Below are positions 17,940-25,413 of a stretch of DNA of 64,000 nucleotides, piece by piece. The number at the start of each line of letters is the position of its first letter. Within the stretch, counting starts at the first letter, position 1. The DNA lies in contig NC_008228.1 in NCBI RefSeq assembly GCF_000014225.1, positions 1,674,001 through 1,738,000 of the forward strand, read 5' to 3'. The translations under genes and the position numbers were made by a program. This DNA is from Paraglaciecola sp. T6c. GTDB taxonomy: Bacteria; Pseudomonadota; Gammaproteobacteria; Enterobacterales; Alteromonadaceae. The notes below the pieces were generated by a model, which did no database searches, had not been told where the DNA came from, and saw nothing but the letters and a program-made list of their open reading frames with translations.

Positions 17940-19760
17940 ATGTTGCAGTACAAAGCGCCCGTAATGGACATGAAGTTTCTGGTTGAAGACGTGTTCAAAT
18001 ATTATCAACATTATGAAAAATACCCGGAGTTCGCTGAAGCAACCCCTGATTTAGTGGATGCAATCCTGCAAGAATGCGCAAAATTCTGTGAAAACGAATT
18101 ACTGCCGCTAAACCAAAGCGGTGATAAAGAGGGCTGTAAATTCGATAATGGTGTGGTGACCACGCCAACTGGCTTTAAAGCGGCCTACAACAAATACGTT
18201 GAAGGGGGATGGCAGAGTTTATCTCACCCGGTTGAGCATGGTGGACAAGGCTTACCTCCTTCGCTGGGCATGGCAAAACAAGAAATGATGGGCACGGCTA
18301 ACTGGTCTTGGGCCATGTACCCGGGCCTGAGCCACGGAGCCATGAATACGATCCAAAGCCACGGCACACAAGAACAAAAAGAGCTTTACCTTACTCGCCT
18401 AACCGAAGGTACATGGACTGGCACTATGTGCTTGACTGAGCCCCAATGTGGCACAGATTTGGGCCAAGTTAAAACCAAAGCCATACCAAATGATGACGGA
18501 ACCTATGACATCGTGGGCACCAAGATATTTATTTCTGCAGGTGAGCACGACCTAACTGAAAACATCATTCATATTGTGTTAGCTAGGTTGCCCGGTGCAC
18601 CTGAAGGCACGCGCGGCATATCGCTGTTTATTGTGCCAAAAGTACAAGTTGATCAACAAGGCAACTTAGGCGAAGGCAACAAGGTCACGTGCGGTGCCAT
18701 TGAAGACAAAATGGGCATCAAAGCATCGTCTACCGCCGTACTGAATTTTGATAATGCAAAAGGTGTGTTAATCGGGCCAGAAAATAAAGGCTTAGAATGC
18801 ATGTTTACCTTTATGAATACGGCTCGCGTAGGCACCGCGCTGCAAGGTGTTTGCGCGTCTGAATTGGCTTACCAAAATTCCTTATTGTATGCCAAAGACC
18901 GTTTATCTATGCGAGCGCTAACCGGTAAAAAATGCCCAGATAAAGTCGCCGATCCCATCATAGTGCACCCTGATGTGCGCAAAATGTTGATGACCCAAAA
19001 AGCCATCTCTGAAGGTGGTCGCGCGATGATCTATTACACCGCCAAAATAGTCGATGAAATAGAAATGGCTAAGACTGACGCTGAGCGAGAAAAAGCGGAT
19101 GACAGGTTAGGCTTTATCACTCCTATTCTTAAAGCGTTTTTAACGGAAATGGGCTGTGAAAGTACTAGCCAAGGCATGCAAATATTTGGCGGCCATGGCT
19201 ATATTAAAGAGTGGGGCATGGAGCAAATCGTCCGTGATGTGCGTATCTCCACTTTGTATGAAGGCACTACCGGCATTCAAGCCCTCGATTTATTAGGCCG
19301 TAAAATACTGCTTACCCGTGGCAAGTCATTAAATGCGTTCAGTAAAGAAGTGCTGCTTTTCTGTAAAGACAAAAGCATGATTTCTAAAAACCCTCACAAG
19401 CGCCAAATGAACAAATTTATTTGGGCACTAAGCAAGAATGTGGCGAACTGGCAGCAATACACCATGCGCTTAGCGTTAAAAGCGAAAAAAGATCGCGATA
19501 TTGTTGGCTCAGCCTCAGTGGATTACCTCATGTACTCAGGGTATATCATGATGGCATATTTCTGGGCGCAGATGGCCCAAACCGCTTATGAAAAGCTCGC
19601 GACCGACGTGGAAAATCGAGATTTTTACCGGGCCAAAATTAAAACCGCTGAATTTTATTTTGAGCGTTTACTGCCCAGAACAAAATCACTGGCCAAAACC
19701 ATGATGGCAGATCCAAAAACGCTCATGCAACTTGATCAAGATTTGCTGTCTTTCTTGTAA
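17940..19760 (+). CDS. Acyl-CoA dehydrogenase, DmdC/FadE-like with extended C-terminus
   Basis: A 606-residue FAD-dependent acyl-CoA dehydrogenase. It shows CLTEPQCGTDLG (FAD/substrate loop), the KIFISAGEHD segment and STLYEGTTGIQALDLLGRK, where the catalytic glutamate region and FAD contact lie. The extra C-terminal domain (residues 470-600) and total length match the group that includes 3-methylmercaptopropionyl-CoA dehydrogenase (DmdC) of DMSP breakdown. Many members act on ordinary acyl-CoAs, so the substrate is open. GGAG precedes the ATG. A terminator-like hairpin follows at 19864. Monocistronic. Confidence 0.9.
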   Translation: MLQYKAPVMDMKFLVEDVFKYYQHYEKYPEFAEATPDLVDAILQECAKFCENELLPLNQSGDKEGCKFDNGVVTTPTGFKAAYNKYVEGGWQSLSHPVEHGGQGLPPSLGMAKQEMMGTANWSWAMYPGLSHGAMNTIQSHGTQEQKELYLTRLTEGTWTGTMCLTEPQCGTDLGQVKTKAIPNDDGTYDIVGTKIFISAGEHDLTENIIHIVLARLPGAPEGTRGISLFIVPKVQVDQQGNLGEGNKVTCGAIEDKMGIKASSTAVLNFDNAKGVLIGPENKGLECMFTFMNTARVGTALQGVCASELAYQNSLLYAKDRLSMRALTGKKCPDKVADPIIVHPDVRKMLMTQKAISEGGRAMIYYTAKIVDEIEMAKTDAEREKADDRLGFITPILKAFLTEMGCESTSQGMQIFGGHGYIKEWGMEQIVRDVRISTLYEGTTGIQALDLLGRKILLTRGKSLNAFSKEVLLFCKDKSMISKNPHKRQMNKFIWALSKNVANWQQYTMRLALKAKKDRDIVGSASVDYLMYSGYIMMAYFWAQMAQTAYEKLATDVENRDFYRAKIKTAEFYFERLLPRTKSLAKTMMADPKTLMQLDQDLLSFL

Positions 19761-19863
19761 TAGTTCATGAAAATCAGCGTTAGCGTGTATGTGATTAAGG
19801 TGTATCAAGTGTCATGAGTGCTGCAGAATAAAGGAATGCAAAAATAGCAGTAAAGAAAGGGCT

Positions 19864-19903
19864 AAGGCACTGAGTTATTGGAATCAATTTGACTCAGTGC
19901 CTT
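19864..19903 (+). terminator. Terminator-like hairpin after the acyl-CoA dehydrogenase gene
   Basis: Perfect 12-bp stem AAGGCACTGAGT / ACTCAGTGCCTT with a 16-base loop, followed by a GT-rich stretch with few consecutive T residues. Confidence 0.65.
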
Positions 19904-19963
19904 GGTGTTTATGCTTTCGTTTCATAAACCTAAAGTTAGGCTGCTATCAGTAAGGGGTTCTCC

Positions 19964-20005
19964 GTAAAGAACAGTCAGTAAAGAACAGTCAGTATCGAAC
20001 TGTCA
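19964..20005. repeat. 14-bp tandem repeat, three copies
   Basis: GTAAAGAACAGTCA occurs twice exactly (19964-19977, 19978-19991), followed by a copy with three changes (19992-20005). It lies just past the end of the hypothetical gene at 20036 and marks the left edge of the accessory island. Confidence 0.85.
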
Positions 20006-20035
20006 GCAAAGAAGCATGAACGCACATAGACGTCA

Positions 20036-20746
20036 TTAGTACCACGACTGCGAAGATGTAGGTCCGCCGTTAGTCACTAAATGAATCGAAACATTTACTT
20101 GATACAAAGCTCCAGAAGCATTTCCAGAGCCAACAAACGTAATACTGAATGATTCGTTAGGGCCCGGCAATCTAAGTCCACCCAAACCAATAGTAGGCTC
20201 AGCAACCAAAGCTTCGCGCAATCGACTTCCAAATGTGGGAAATACTCTTGCTGATGTACTTACTTTATCGTCGTCATCTGGGTCAAATATAAACCAGCCA
20301 CTATCGGTTAAATTCGCACTATTTCCCGCTGACCAAAGATCCGTTGCTGAAGGTACATTTCCAGCAGAAAAAATTTGCTGAGCACTAGATTCAACAGCAC
20401 TGTAGAAGCGCTCATTATCTTGCTCACGATTTTCATCACTTGAGCTGTCTTGCTCGACTGCGCGTGCAACAAAGCCGAGAAAGGGGTTTCTGATGGTAGG
20501 CACATTCGCGGGTACAACGAACATGCCTTGCGTCCGGATCCGTCGACCGTCATCATCAGTTGAGTCTGGCGACAAAATTAGCCCTCTACGAAATCTAGAG
20601 GGAAAGAGATTACCAGTGGTATAAGGGTCTAATCGAACGTCCCGGCCAAAAGCAGAAACCATTGCAAATTGCAGCGATACTTCGTCTTCACCGAGTTCGC
20701 TGAACCCCTCTACTATCAAATCCCATGTTACCTGTACTTTAGCCAT
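20036..20746 (-). CDS. Hypothetical protein, 236 residues
   Basis: Not recognised. The product has no signal peptide or membrane helix. It looks like an all-beta protein, with an acidic linker in the middle (DSSSDENREQDNE near 97-109, FDPDDDDKVS near 155) and a C-terminus ending NGGPTSSQSWY. The N-terminus MAKVQVTWDLIVEGF and the FVGSGNASGALYQVNVSIHLV segment suggest a two-part beta structure. An AAGGAG Shine-Dalgarno sits 6 bases before the ATG, so it is probably expressed. First of a run of minus-strand orphan genes. Confidence 0.7.
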   Translation of the reverse strand: MAKVQVTWDLIVEGFSELGEDEVSLQFAMVSAFGRDVRLDPYTTGNLFPSRFRRGLILSPDSTDDDGRRIRTQGMFVVPANVPTIRNPFLGFVARAVEQDSSSDENREQDNERFYSAVESSAQQIFSAGNVPSATDLWSAGNSANLTDSGWFIFDPDDDDKVSTSARVFPTFGSRLREALVAEPTIGLGGLRLPGPNESFSITFVGSGNASGALYQVNVSIHLVTNGGPTSSQSWY

Positions 20747-20829
20747 TATTTTCTCCTTGTCCTTTTGAAAAAAATGAATAGTTGCCGGCTTAATGAATAT
20801 CCATCAAGGCTGACAAATTGGAGTATCTA

Positions 20830-21138
20830 CTAGTCCAATATGAGCACACAGTCCCAGCCTTCATCCACCAGATCGTCAAAGGCGTCTTGTAACGATCCTT
20901 TCTTTTTGATGGCAATGTGACTAGGCCCTTTTTCGCAATCGAGCTCATCATGCTGAACGGGCTCTAATGACGTCAGTTGCAATATTTTGGCGATTTCAAT
21001 GGCAGACGTTCTGTCATTGGCCGCAATAACAATATCGTCTGAGTGAATTAAGTAGGGTAATGAAACCGCTTTATCCGTACACCCGTTTAAGGTTACTAAA
21101 GATATTGTTGCTAGCAGCGCTACAGACAGTATTTTCAT
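20830..21138 (-). CDS. Small lipoprotein, hypothetical
   Basis: A 102-residue predicted lipoprotein. The start ATG at 21138 is favoured by a GGGGAAA ribosome site; an in-frame TTG 12 bases upstream lies before that site and is rejected. Signal peptide MKILSVALLATISLVTL is followed by a lipobox LNGC with the acylated cysteine at about residue 20. The mature part has two more cysteines that could form a disulfide and ends GWDCVLILD. Function unknown. Probably anchored to the outer membrane; it sits between two other orphan genes on the same strand. Confidence 0.7.
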   Translation of the reverse strand: MKILSVALLATISLVTLNGCTDKAVSLPYLIHSDDIVIAANDRTSAIEIAKILQLTSLEPVQHDELDCEKGPSHIAIKKKGSLQDAFDDLVDEGWDCVLILD

Positions 21139-21481
21139 ATATTTCCCCAATTAGTCGTAAGGTTAATCCGCTCAAGTGTTCTGCTGAGCCATGCAAGAAT
21201 GAGTATAGTCAATTACGTTAGAGGCGAAGCGAGGTCAAAGCGATCACTGTGTATCTGATCGAGGGAGATAGTCAATATTATGAGTCGTCATCAGCATTAA
21301 AATAGTCAGCAAAAACAAGCCCAATAGAAGCAAAGCGACTATTGTAGATTGCAATTAATCTTGCCTAGCAAGTGGTTAAATTTAGGTACTGATAAAGCTA
21401 AAATTAGGTATGTTTATGTGAGGTAGCTAATATCAGCAGCCAGGGTAAGTAGATAGAAGGTGGCAAATGGAACTTACAAAA

Positions 21482-21823
21482 TCATGGGACGTCTGGGAAC
21501 TTACTTCTTGCTATGTTGCTGTAGATACCGGCGGACTTATACCTAGCCCAAGCATCATTATGTAGGGAATGGTTTGCATCAAAGTATTCTTGGGGCATGT
21601 TGCGCTGATAACCATGGGCATTCAGCGCTTGGTCTTCTGCTTCAGTGATATTTTTGGAGCGATAAAATTGCTGTAAACCCTCCTTTGCAAGCGGCTCACT
21701 GAACTTTCTGATGAGGTGATTGAGCACCACTTTGCAATCGTTAACGGTACCAAATTTGTCTTTACGATAGGTCATTAGAGACGAAACGATCTGATGAGAA
21801 ATCCCGTCTGTTGATAAAGCCAC
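21482..21823 (-). CDS. Hypothetical protein, 113 residues
   Basis: Not recognised. The longest frame begins at 21853, but an AGGAGG Shine-Dalgarno sits inside it, 5 bases before a GTG at 21823, so translation likely starts there. The product is soluble and helical with many basic and aromatic residues (LIRKFSEPLAKEGLQQFY, NDAWARYKSAGIY). No signal peptide. The ideal ribosome site is the main reason to accept it. Confidence 0.5.
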   Translation of the reverse strand: MALSTDGISHQIVSSLMTYRKDKFGTVNDCKVVLNHLIRKFSEPLAKEGLQQFYRSKNITEAEDQALNAHGYQRNMPQEYFDANHSLHNDAWARYKSAGIYSNIARSKFPDVP

Positions 21824-21941
21824 CACATCCTCCTGAACCGCCAGATATATCACTATCGCGTAAAAGCCAGCGATTATACCTGCCTATCAGGTGAGGTGGT
21901 TAAGCCATTTTTTGTCTGTCACCATAGTGATTAGTGATTTG

Positions 21942-22193
21942 TTATAAATTCTGTGACTCAGACTCCGTTGGCTGCACTAGTTGTTCATTTTTCTCACTGT
22001 ATTTTTCTTTAATAAATTTAATGTTCGCATTGAGCTCCATGATTTCTAATTGTGAATCCCGGGCCACGTCACGTATTTCTTTGACTCGCCTCGTAATTAC
22101 AAAAATAAATATGGGAACCAAGAGCCACAATATGATGAATGCTACATACACCATGATCCCTACGAGCCCGAAACTACCTAAAATACCTTCCAT
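21942..22193 (-). CDS. Single-pass membrane protein with coiled coil, hypothetical
   Basis: An 83-residue protein: an N-terminal hydrophobic helix (residues 8-33), a basic stop-transfer TRRVKEIRD, then a charged helical segment (about 42-70) that could form a coiled coil. An AGGAGG site lies 8 bases before the ATG. Not assignable to a family; phage-shock or YneM-like small membrane proteins share only this general layout. Confidence 0.6.
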   Translation of the reverse strand: MEGILGSFGLVGIMVYVAFIILWLLVPIFIFVITRRVKEIRDVARDSQLEIMELNANIKFIKEKYSEKNEQLVQPTESESQNL

Positions 22194-22541
22194 ATAAAAA
22201 ACCTCCTATAAAATTAAACCGTTAGATGATCAATGGTGCTTTTAACTAACTTGCAAAGTAACAACTTTAACTTACATATCAGATTGTTACATATCGAGGA
22301 ATTAACTGTAAAGGTGAGTTTTTTTCTCAAACGTAAGGTGTGGCCAGTAAGCGTCGAACAGCTCTTACATTTATGAGAAGAACGCAGATGGGCGGGGAGT
22401 AATCACGTATGTACGGCAATGTTTATTGAGTTTGAAATGACCTTCCTACGCGCTAGGTACCGAGCAAATGATAAATGCGATTAAGCGTCACCCATCACCA
22501 ACGACTGCGAGGCAGGAGGTTTGAAGCCTCCGGTTATCCGA
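22194..22541. other. Intergenic region, 348 bases, with a small hairpin
   Basis: No gene is seen. A GGAGG/CCTCC hairpin at 22514-22532, about 10 bases past the antitoxin stop, could end the toxin-antitoxin transcript, but it lacks a T run. Confidence 0.5.
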
Positions 22542-22856
22542 TTATAGCTCTGCTATGTGCGTGAGAGTTTCAGGATGACGTTGTACTAATTTCAAAAGAG
22601 TAATTGCTTGCCCATTTGGAGCACTGCGTCCTTGCTCCCAGTTCTCCAAAGTACGGGAAGATGTATGAAGCAAGCTAGCAAATACACCGCGAGACATATT
22701 CAATTTTTCTCGAATATGTACAATTTCACTAGGTGAAATATCAAGTTCATTTAAGTCATTAACTTGATGTGTTTTAAGGGTAAGCTTCCCCTCTGAATGC
22801 TCTTTTGCTTCACCAAGAGCCGAGCTTAATTCTGTAAATAAATCACGATTGCTCAT
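22542..22856 (-). CDS. XRE-family helix-turn-helix antitoxin
   Basis: A 104-residue HTH protein resembling HigA/NadS-type antitoxins. The helix-turn-helix lies in the C-terminal half (REKLNMSRGVFASLLHTSSRTLENWEQGRSAPNG shortened here to its key parts: SRGVFASLL, SRTLENWE). The gene overlaps the end of the toxin reading frame by 14 bases, the toxin-first order of higBA and related loci. It would bind the toxin and repress the operon through the palindrome upstream of the toxin. It is intact although the toxin is not. Confidence 0.85.
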   Translation of the reverse strand: MSNRDLFTELSSALGEAKEHSEGKLTLKTHQVNDLNELDISPSEIVHIREKLNMSRGVFASLLHTSSRTLENWEQGRSAPNGQAITLLKLVQRHPETLTHIAEL

Positions 22857-23184
22857 TGCGCCATACCTCCATAAAAGTCTTTAATTGATTCTTTTGATCT
22901 GGGGTTAAATCTGACATTTCACCTTTCACATAAATAGTGAGTAAATAGAAGCGTCGTTTCTGATCAAAAAAGTAATAAATGACACGTGAACCACCACGCT
23001 TACCTTTACCTTTACCTTTACTTGCAACTCAAAGCTTGCGCAAACCAGCTGTACCTTGAATAACATCACCCTGTTTAGGGTTTGACATTAGTTCAGCTTG
23101 AAACAGCCTAAACTCTTCATCACTGAGGTAGTCATCTCGATATTTCTCAAATATTTTTGATTCTACGAATATACACTTCATCAT
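22843..23184 (-). pseudogene. RelE/HigB-like toxin gene with an in-frame stop
   Basis: The frame from ATG at 23184 to TGA at 22843 encodes 113 residues of a RelE/ParE-superfamily toxin (MMKCIFVESKIFEKY, DVIQGTAGLRKL, GGSRVIYYFFDQ, FYLLTIYVKGEMSDL). Codon 52 is TGA (23029-23031), just after GLRKL, where relatives usually carry Arg or another coding residue; a CGA-to-TGA transition would explain it. Immediately after comes a KGKGKGK stretch made by a 6-base repeat, perhaps expanded by one unit. The 3' part is otherwise open and ends overlapping the antitoxin start. A sequencing error or readthrough cannot be excluded. Confidence 0.85.
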
Positions 23185-23191
23185 TAAAGTG

Positions 23192-23206
23192 TACGCAGTT
23201 CGCGTA
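23192..23206 (-). promoter_or_regulatory. Palindromic operator of the toxin-antitoxin locus
   Basis: TACGC-AGTTC-GCGTA, a perfect 5-bp inverted repeat 8 bases upstream of the toxin start, where an autoregulatory antitoxin would be expected to bind. Confidence 0.5.
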
Positions 23207-23261
23207 TAGTAGGCAAGGAGGAATATAAATGAGTTCTAACAGCGCTTGTTAATTCATTTTT

Positions 23262-23450
23262 ACGAGAAATGTGCTGCACACACGGCATCCATGCCTTTTT
23301 TCAAACGAAATCCATTTCGTCCAACTTACTTTTCTTCAACCGCTAAGAAAAGTAAGCAAAAGAAGCCGATCTCCAACCAATTTTTTGATCCATATTTTTT
23401 AATTGTCTTCAATGCCAGAACGGCGAAAGGTAACATCCTTGCAAAACACT
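23262..23450 (+). repeat. Island repeat C, copy 1 (inverted copy at 26801-26990)
   Basis: About 190 bases that recur in reverse orientation at 26801-26990. Both copies have an open frame with the shared peptide SMPFFKRNPF and KKSKQKKPISNQFFDPYF, but differences between copies change amino acids freely and there is no ribosome site, so it is treated as a DNA repeat rather than a gene. Confidence 0.85.
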
Positions 23451-23518
23451 TCGCTGACTAAGCTCTTCGAAAACTTATAATTCAAAACTGTGTTTAAACC
23501 CATCCTTGGTGTCTCACC

Positions 23519-23724
23519 CAGCTTCACCATCCATGGCTAATCGTTCACCCGATAGGAGCGTTGCTCCTAAAAGCCACGGGCTCACGCTTGTCTAGACATC
23601 TGACAAGCCAATTTAAAAGATGGAAAATTGGAGTCGTGACAAAGACAAAGCATGTGCTTTGCACACTAATAATCCGGTGTTTTAAGTGTGTATTTGACAT
23701 GAATTAACATGGGTGTCTTGTTAA
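23519..23724 (+). repeat. Island repeat A, copy 1
   Basis: About 206 bases, nearly identical (roughly 96-97 percent by eye) to 24233-24440 in the same orientation. It ends with the box AACATGGGTGTCTTGTTAATT (box at 23706-23717). Part of it (around 23600-23680) is also related in inverse orientation to 26690-26780. Confidence 0.9.
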
Positions 23725-23733
23725 TTGTTAATT

Positions 23734-23911
23734 CACGGATTTGATACGTCATCCCTGCAACCTGACCAGCGTTAGCCTTCGATGATCGGGGTGACTTGAG
23801 TTGATAGAAAAAGCAGCGACTAAGTCGCCAAAAGTAACGGCTACACCGCTAAAAAAACAGTTTCGTAAAGCGCCGATTCGAAATGAATTATCATGGGTGT
23901 CTCTGTATCTA
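23734..23911 (+). repeat. Island repeat B, copy 1
   Basis: About 178 bases nearly identical to 24050-24229. It begins CACGGATTTGATACGTCATC and ends with the ATCATGGGTGTC box (23890-23901). Confidence 0.9.
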
Positions 23912-24049
23912 CTTTTGCCTTTTCGTGACTCAAACTTTCCCGCTCAAAGCGGCGACTTGTCTTACCCTTCTTTTAAAAACCGCCAGTGATTGATTCACCG
24001 ATAATTTAATAAGGAACATTTTTAACATGGGTGTCTTCGTATCTATTTT
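23912..24049 (+). repeat. Unit between the two B repeats, ending in the same box
   Basis: A single-copy 138-base stretch that also ends with AACATGGGTGTC (24024-24035) followed by TTCGTATCTA, like the B units. It is therefore a third type of unit with the same terminal box. Confidence 0.7.
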
Positions 24050-24229
24050 CACGGATTTGATACGTCATCCCTGCAACCTGACCAGCGTTAGCCTTCGATG
24101 CTCGGGGTGACTTGAGTCGGTAGAAAAGGCAGCGACTAAGTCGCAAAAAGTAACGGCTACACCGCTAAAAAAAGCAGTTTCGTATAGCACCGATTCGAAA
24201 TGAATTATCATGGGTGTCTTCGTATCTAT
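24050..24229 (+). repeat. Island repeat B, copy 2
   Basis: Second copy of the B unit; box ATCATGGGTGTC at 24207-24218. It abuts the second A unit, giving the order A-B-x-B-A with all units in the same orientation. Confidence 0.9.
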
Positions 24230-24232
24230 CCT

Positions 24233-24440
24233 CAGCTTCACCATCCATGGCGAATCGTTCACCCGATAGGAGCGTTGCTTCTAAAAGCCACGGGCTCACC
24301 CTTGTCTAGACATCTGACAAGCCAATTAAAAAGATGGAAAATTGGAGTCGTGAAAAAGACAAAGCATGTGCTTTGCACACTAATAATCCGGTGTTTTAAG
24401 TGTGTATTTGACATGAATTAACATGGGTGTCTTGTTAATT
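24233..24440 (+). repeat. Island repeat A, copy 2
   Basis: Second copy of the A unit; box AACATGGGTGTC at 24420-24431, followed by several TTAATTC repeats up to about 24465. Confidence 0.9.
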
Positions 24441-24503
24441 CTTTATCTTGTTAATTCTTAATTCAGCGATAAGACTTTCCATTCTCCAAATTCTCCTTGA
24501 AAA

Positions 24504-24589
24504 CTAACGTCGCCAACACAGGCCAAGCGACAGCGAGGTCCAGTGCAATGCGGTTTTATGCATTGCACGATTGTGGTTGGCTTTATTAC
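24504..24589 (-). repeat. attC-like cruciform after the DUF5677-like gene
   Basis: Plus-strand layout: CTAAC, 3-base spacer, GCCAACACA (24512-24520), centre with a perfect 9-bp hairpin GTGCAATGC/GCATTGCAC (24543-24568), then TGTGGTTGGC (24572-24581), spacer, ATTAC. The long arms pair with a single unpaired G, like the extrahelical base of an integron attC, and the outer boxes pair imperfectly. It lies directly downstream of the gene at 24607, the place of an attC in a cassette. The outer boxes are not canonical GTTRRRY, so this is a candidate only. Confidence 0.35.
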
Positions 24590-24606
24590 ACATGCTTCTT
24601 TGCACG

Positions 24607-25353
24607 TCAGCCACCCCATTTAGATATGAATTCAGAATGAGCCTTTTCCATACACTCTGTTGCCCATTCTAAACACAAACCAGTGTATCCAATTTCAGAT
24701 TTAGACTCTACGCCAGAACCACGACCGCTCTCTGCCATACGATAAAACCCCATTGGATATGAATGAGCATGGTTTGATAAAAAACGATACCTGAATCTGA
24801 ATTCTGCAACGCTTCCACCAGCGGACTCGATTAACTCATCCTGGCTTTTAAAAAATGCATTATTTCCCTTTAGGTAATGGCTTCTCTGCTTTTCAGAAAG
24901 CTCTTTAAAAAACTCTGTCTTTTCAAGATCAGACCGAACCGTAGGCGTATACTCTTCGAACTCCTTAACTTGATCATCAGAATCTTGCATTACTTTGAAC
25001 ATTTTCAGCCTAGACATATGATCATGTAAATTTAGAAGCCTCCATCGCGCCTGCCATTCCTTCTCTTCACACTCTTCAATACATATGTAATAGAAGACTA
25101 AATAGGCTTCAACGATAGCCCTAGTAAGAGTTGCAGCAGAAGCACAATCCCAGTGAGCATTTTTCCCTATCTTTTTAGCCGGTGGACATATAGACAGAAG
25201 TGATACAGCACTTGTACAAAGCTTCGTAAAAATGAGAGAAGAATAATAGTGTGACGAGGTTGGTGAAGGAACACCGGCCTTTTCCGACGAAGTACTTTTG
25301 CACTTATCCAAAGTAGCGACAAATCTAGTGTATATTTTTTGGTAGTCGCTCAT
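24607..25353 (-). CDS. DUF5677-like helical protein with Rx4H motif
   Basis: A 248-residue, mostly helical soluble protein. A conserved-looking first half (TLTRAIVEAYLVFYYIC, residues 76-92) resembles DUF5677 proteins. Near residues 187-197 it has FRYRFLSNHAHS, in which R190 and H195 make an Rx4H motif like the catalytic motif of HEPN ribonucleases; that link is inference. AAGG lies 5 bases before the ATG. It follows the PIN-domain gene by 53 bases with an attC-like sequence between. Codon use is AT-rich compared with the prp genes next door. Function unknown; a nuclease-type defence or toxin role is possible. Confidence 0.7.
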   Translation of the reverse strand: MSDYQKIYTRFVATLDKCKSTSSEKAGVPSPTSSHYYSSLIFTKLCTSAVSLLSICPPAKKIGKNAHWDCASAATLTRAIVEAYLVFYYICIEECEEKEWQARWRLLNLHDHMSRLKMFKVMQDSDDQVKEFEEYTPTVRSDLEKTEFFKELSEKQRSHYLKGNNAFFKSQDELIESAGGSVAEFRFRYRFLSNHAHSYPMGFYRMAESGRGSGVESKSEIGYTGLCLEWATECMEKAHSEFISKWGG

Positions 25354-25361
25354 GCGTACCT

Positions 25362-25413
25362 TATGTGTAGCGCCCCAGCGAGCTTGCGAGCAATTTAATG
25401 CGTTTGTTAAGCA
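25362..25413 (-). repeat. attC-like sequence after the PIN-domain gene
   Basis: On the minus strand the gene end runs into GCTTAACAAACGCATTAAA, a 5' end like that of Vibrio-type attC sites, then GCTCGCAAGCTCGCTGGGG and GCGCTACAC, which resembles a mutated GCGTTA end. Length about 52 bases. Weak match; position immediately downstream of the gene is the best support. Confidence 0.3.

Noticed and set aside
16452-19760. DMSP degradation cluster (dmdC with SDR)
   Set aside because: Only the acyl-CoA dehydrogenase resembles DmdC; no dmdA, dmdB or dmdD is present and the SDR is divergent with its own terminator.
23246-23461. Open frame in repeat C with a peptide shared by the inverted copy at 26801-27094
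   Set aside because: No ribosome site; differences between copies change amino acids freely and the frames end differently. Best explained by a shared DNA repeat.
23519-24440. Repeated units suggesting a CRISPR array
   Set aside because: Units are 138-220 bases, only 12-base boxes are shared by all, spacing is irregular and no cas genes are near.
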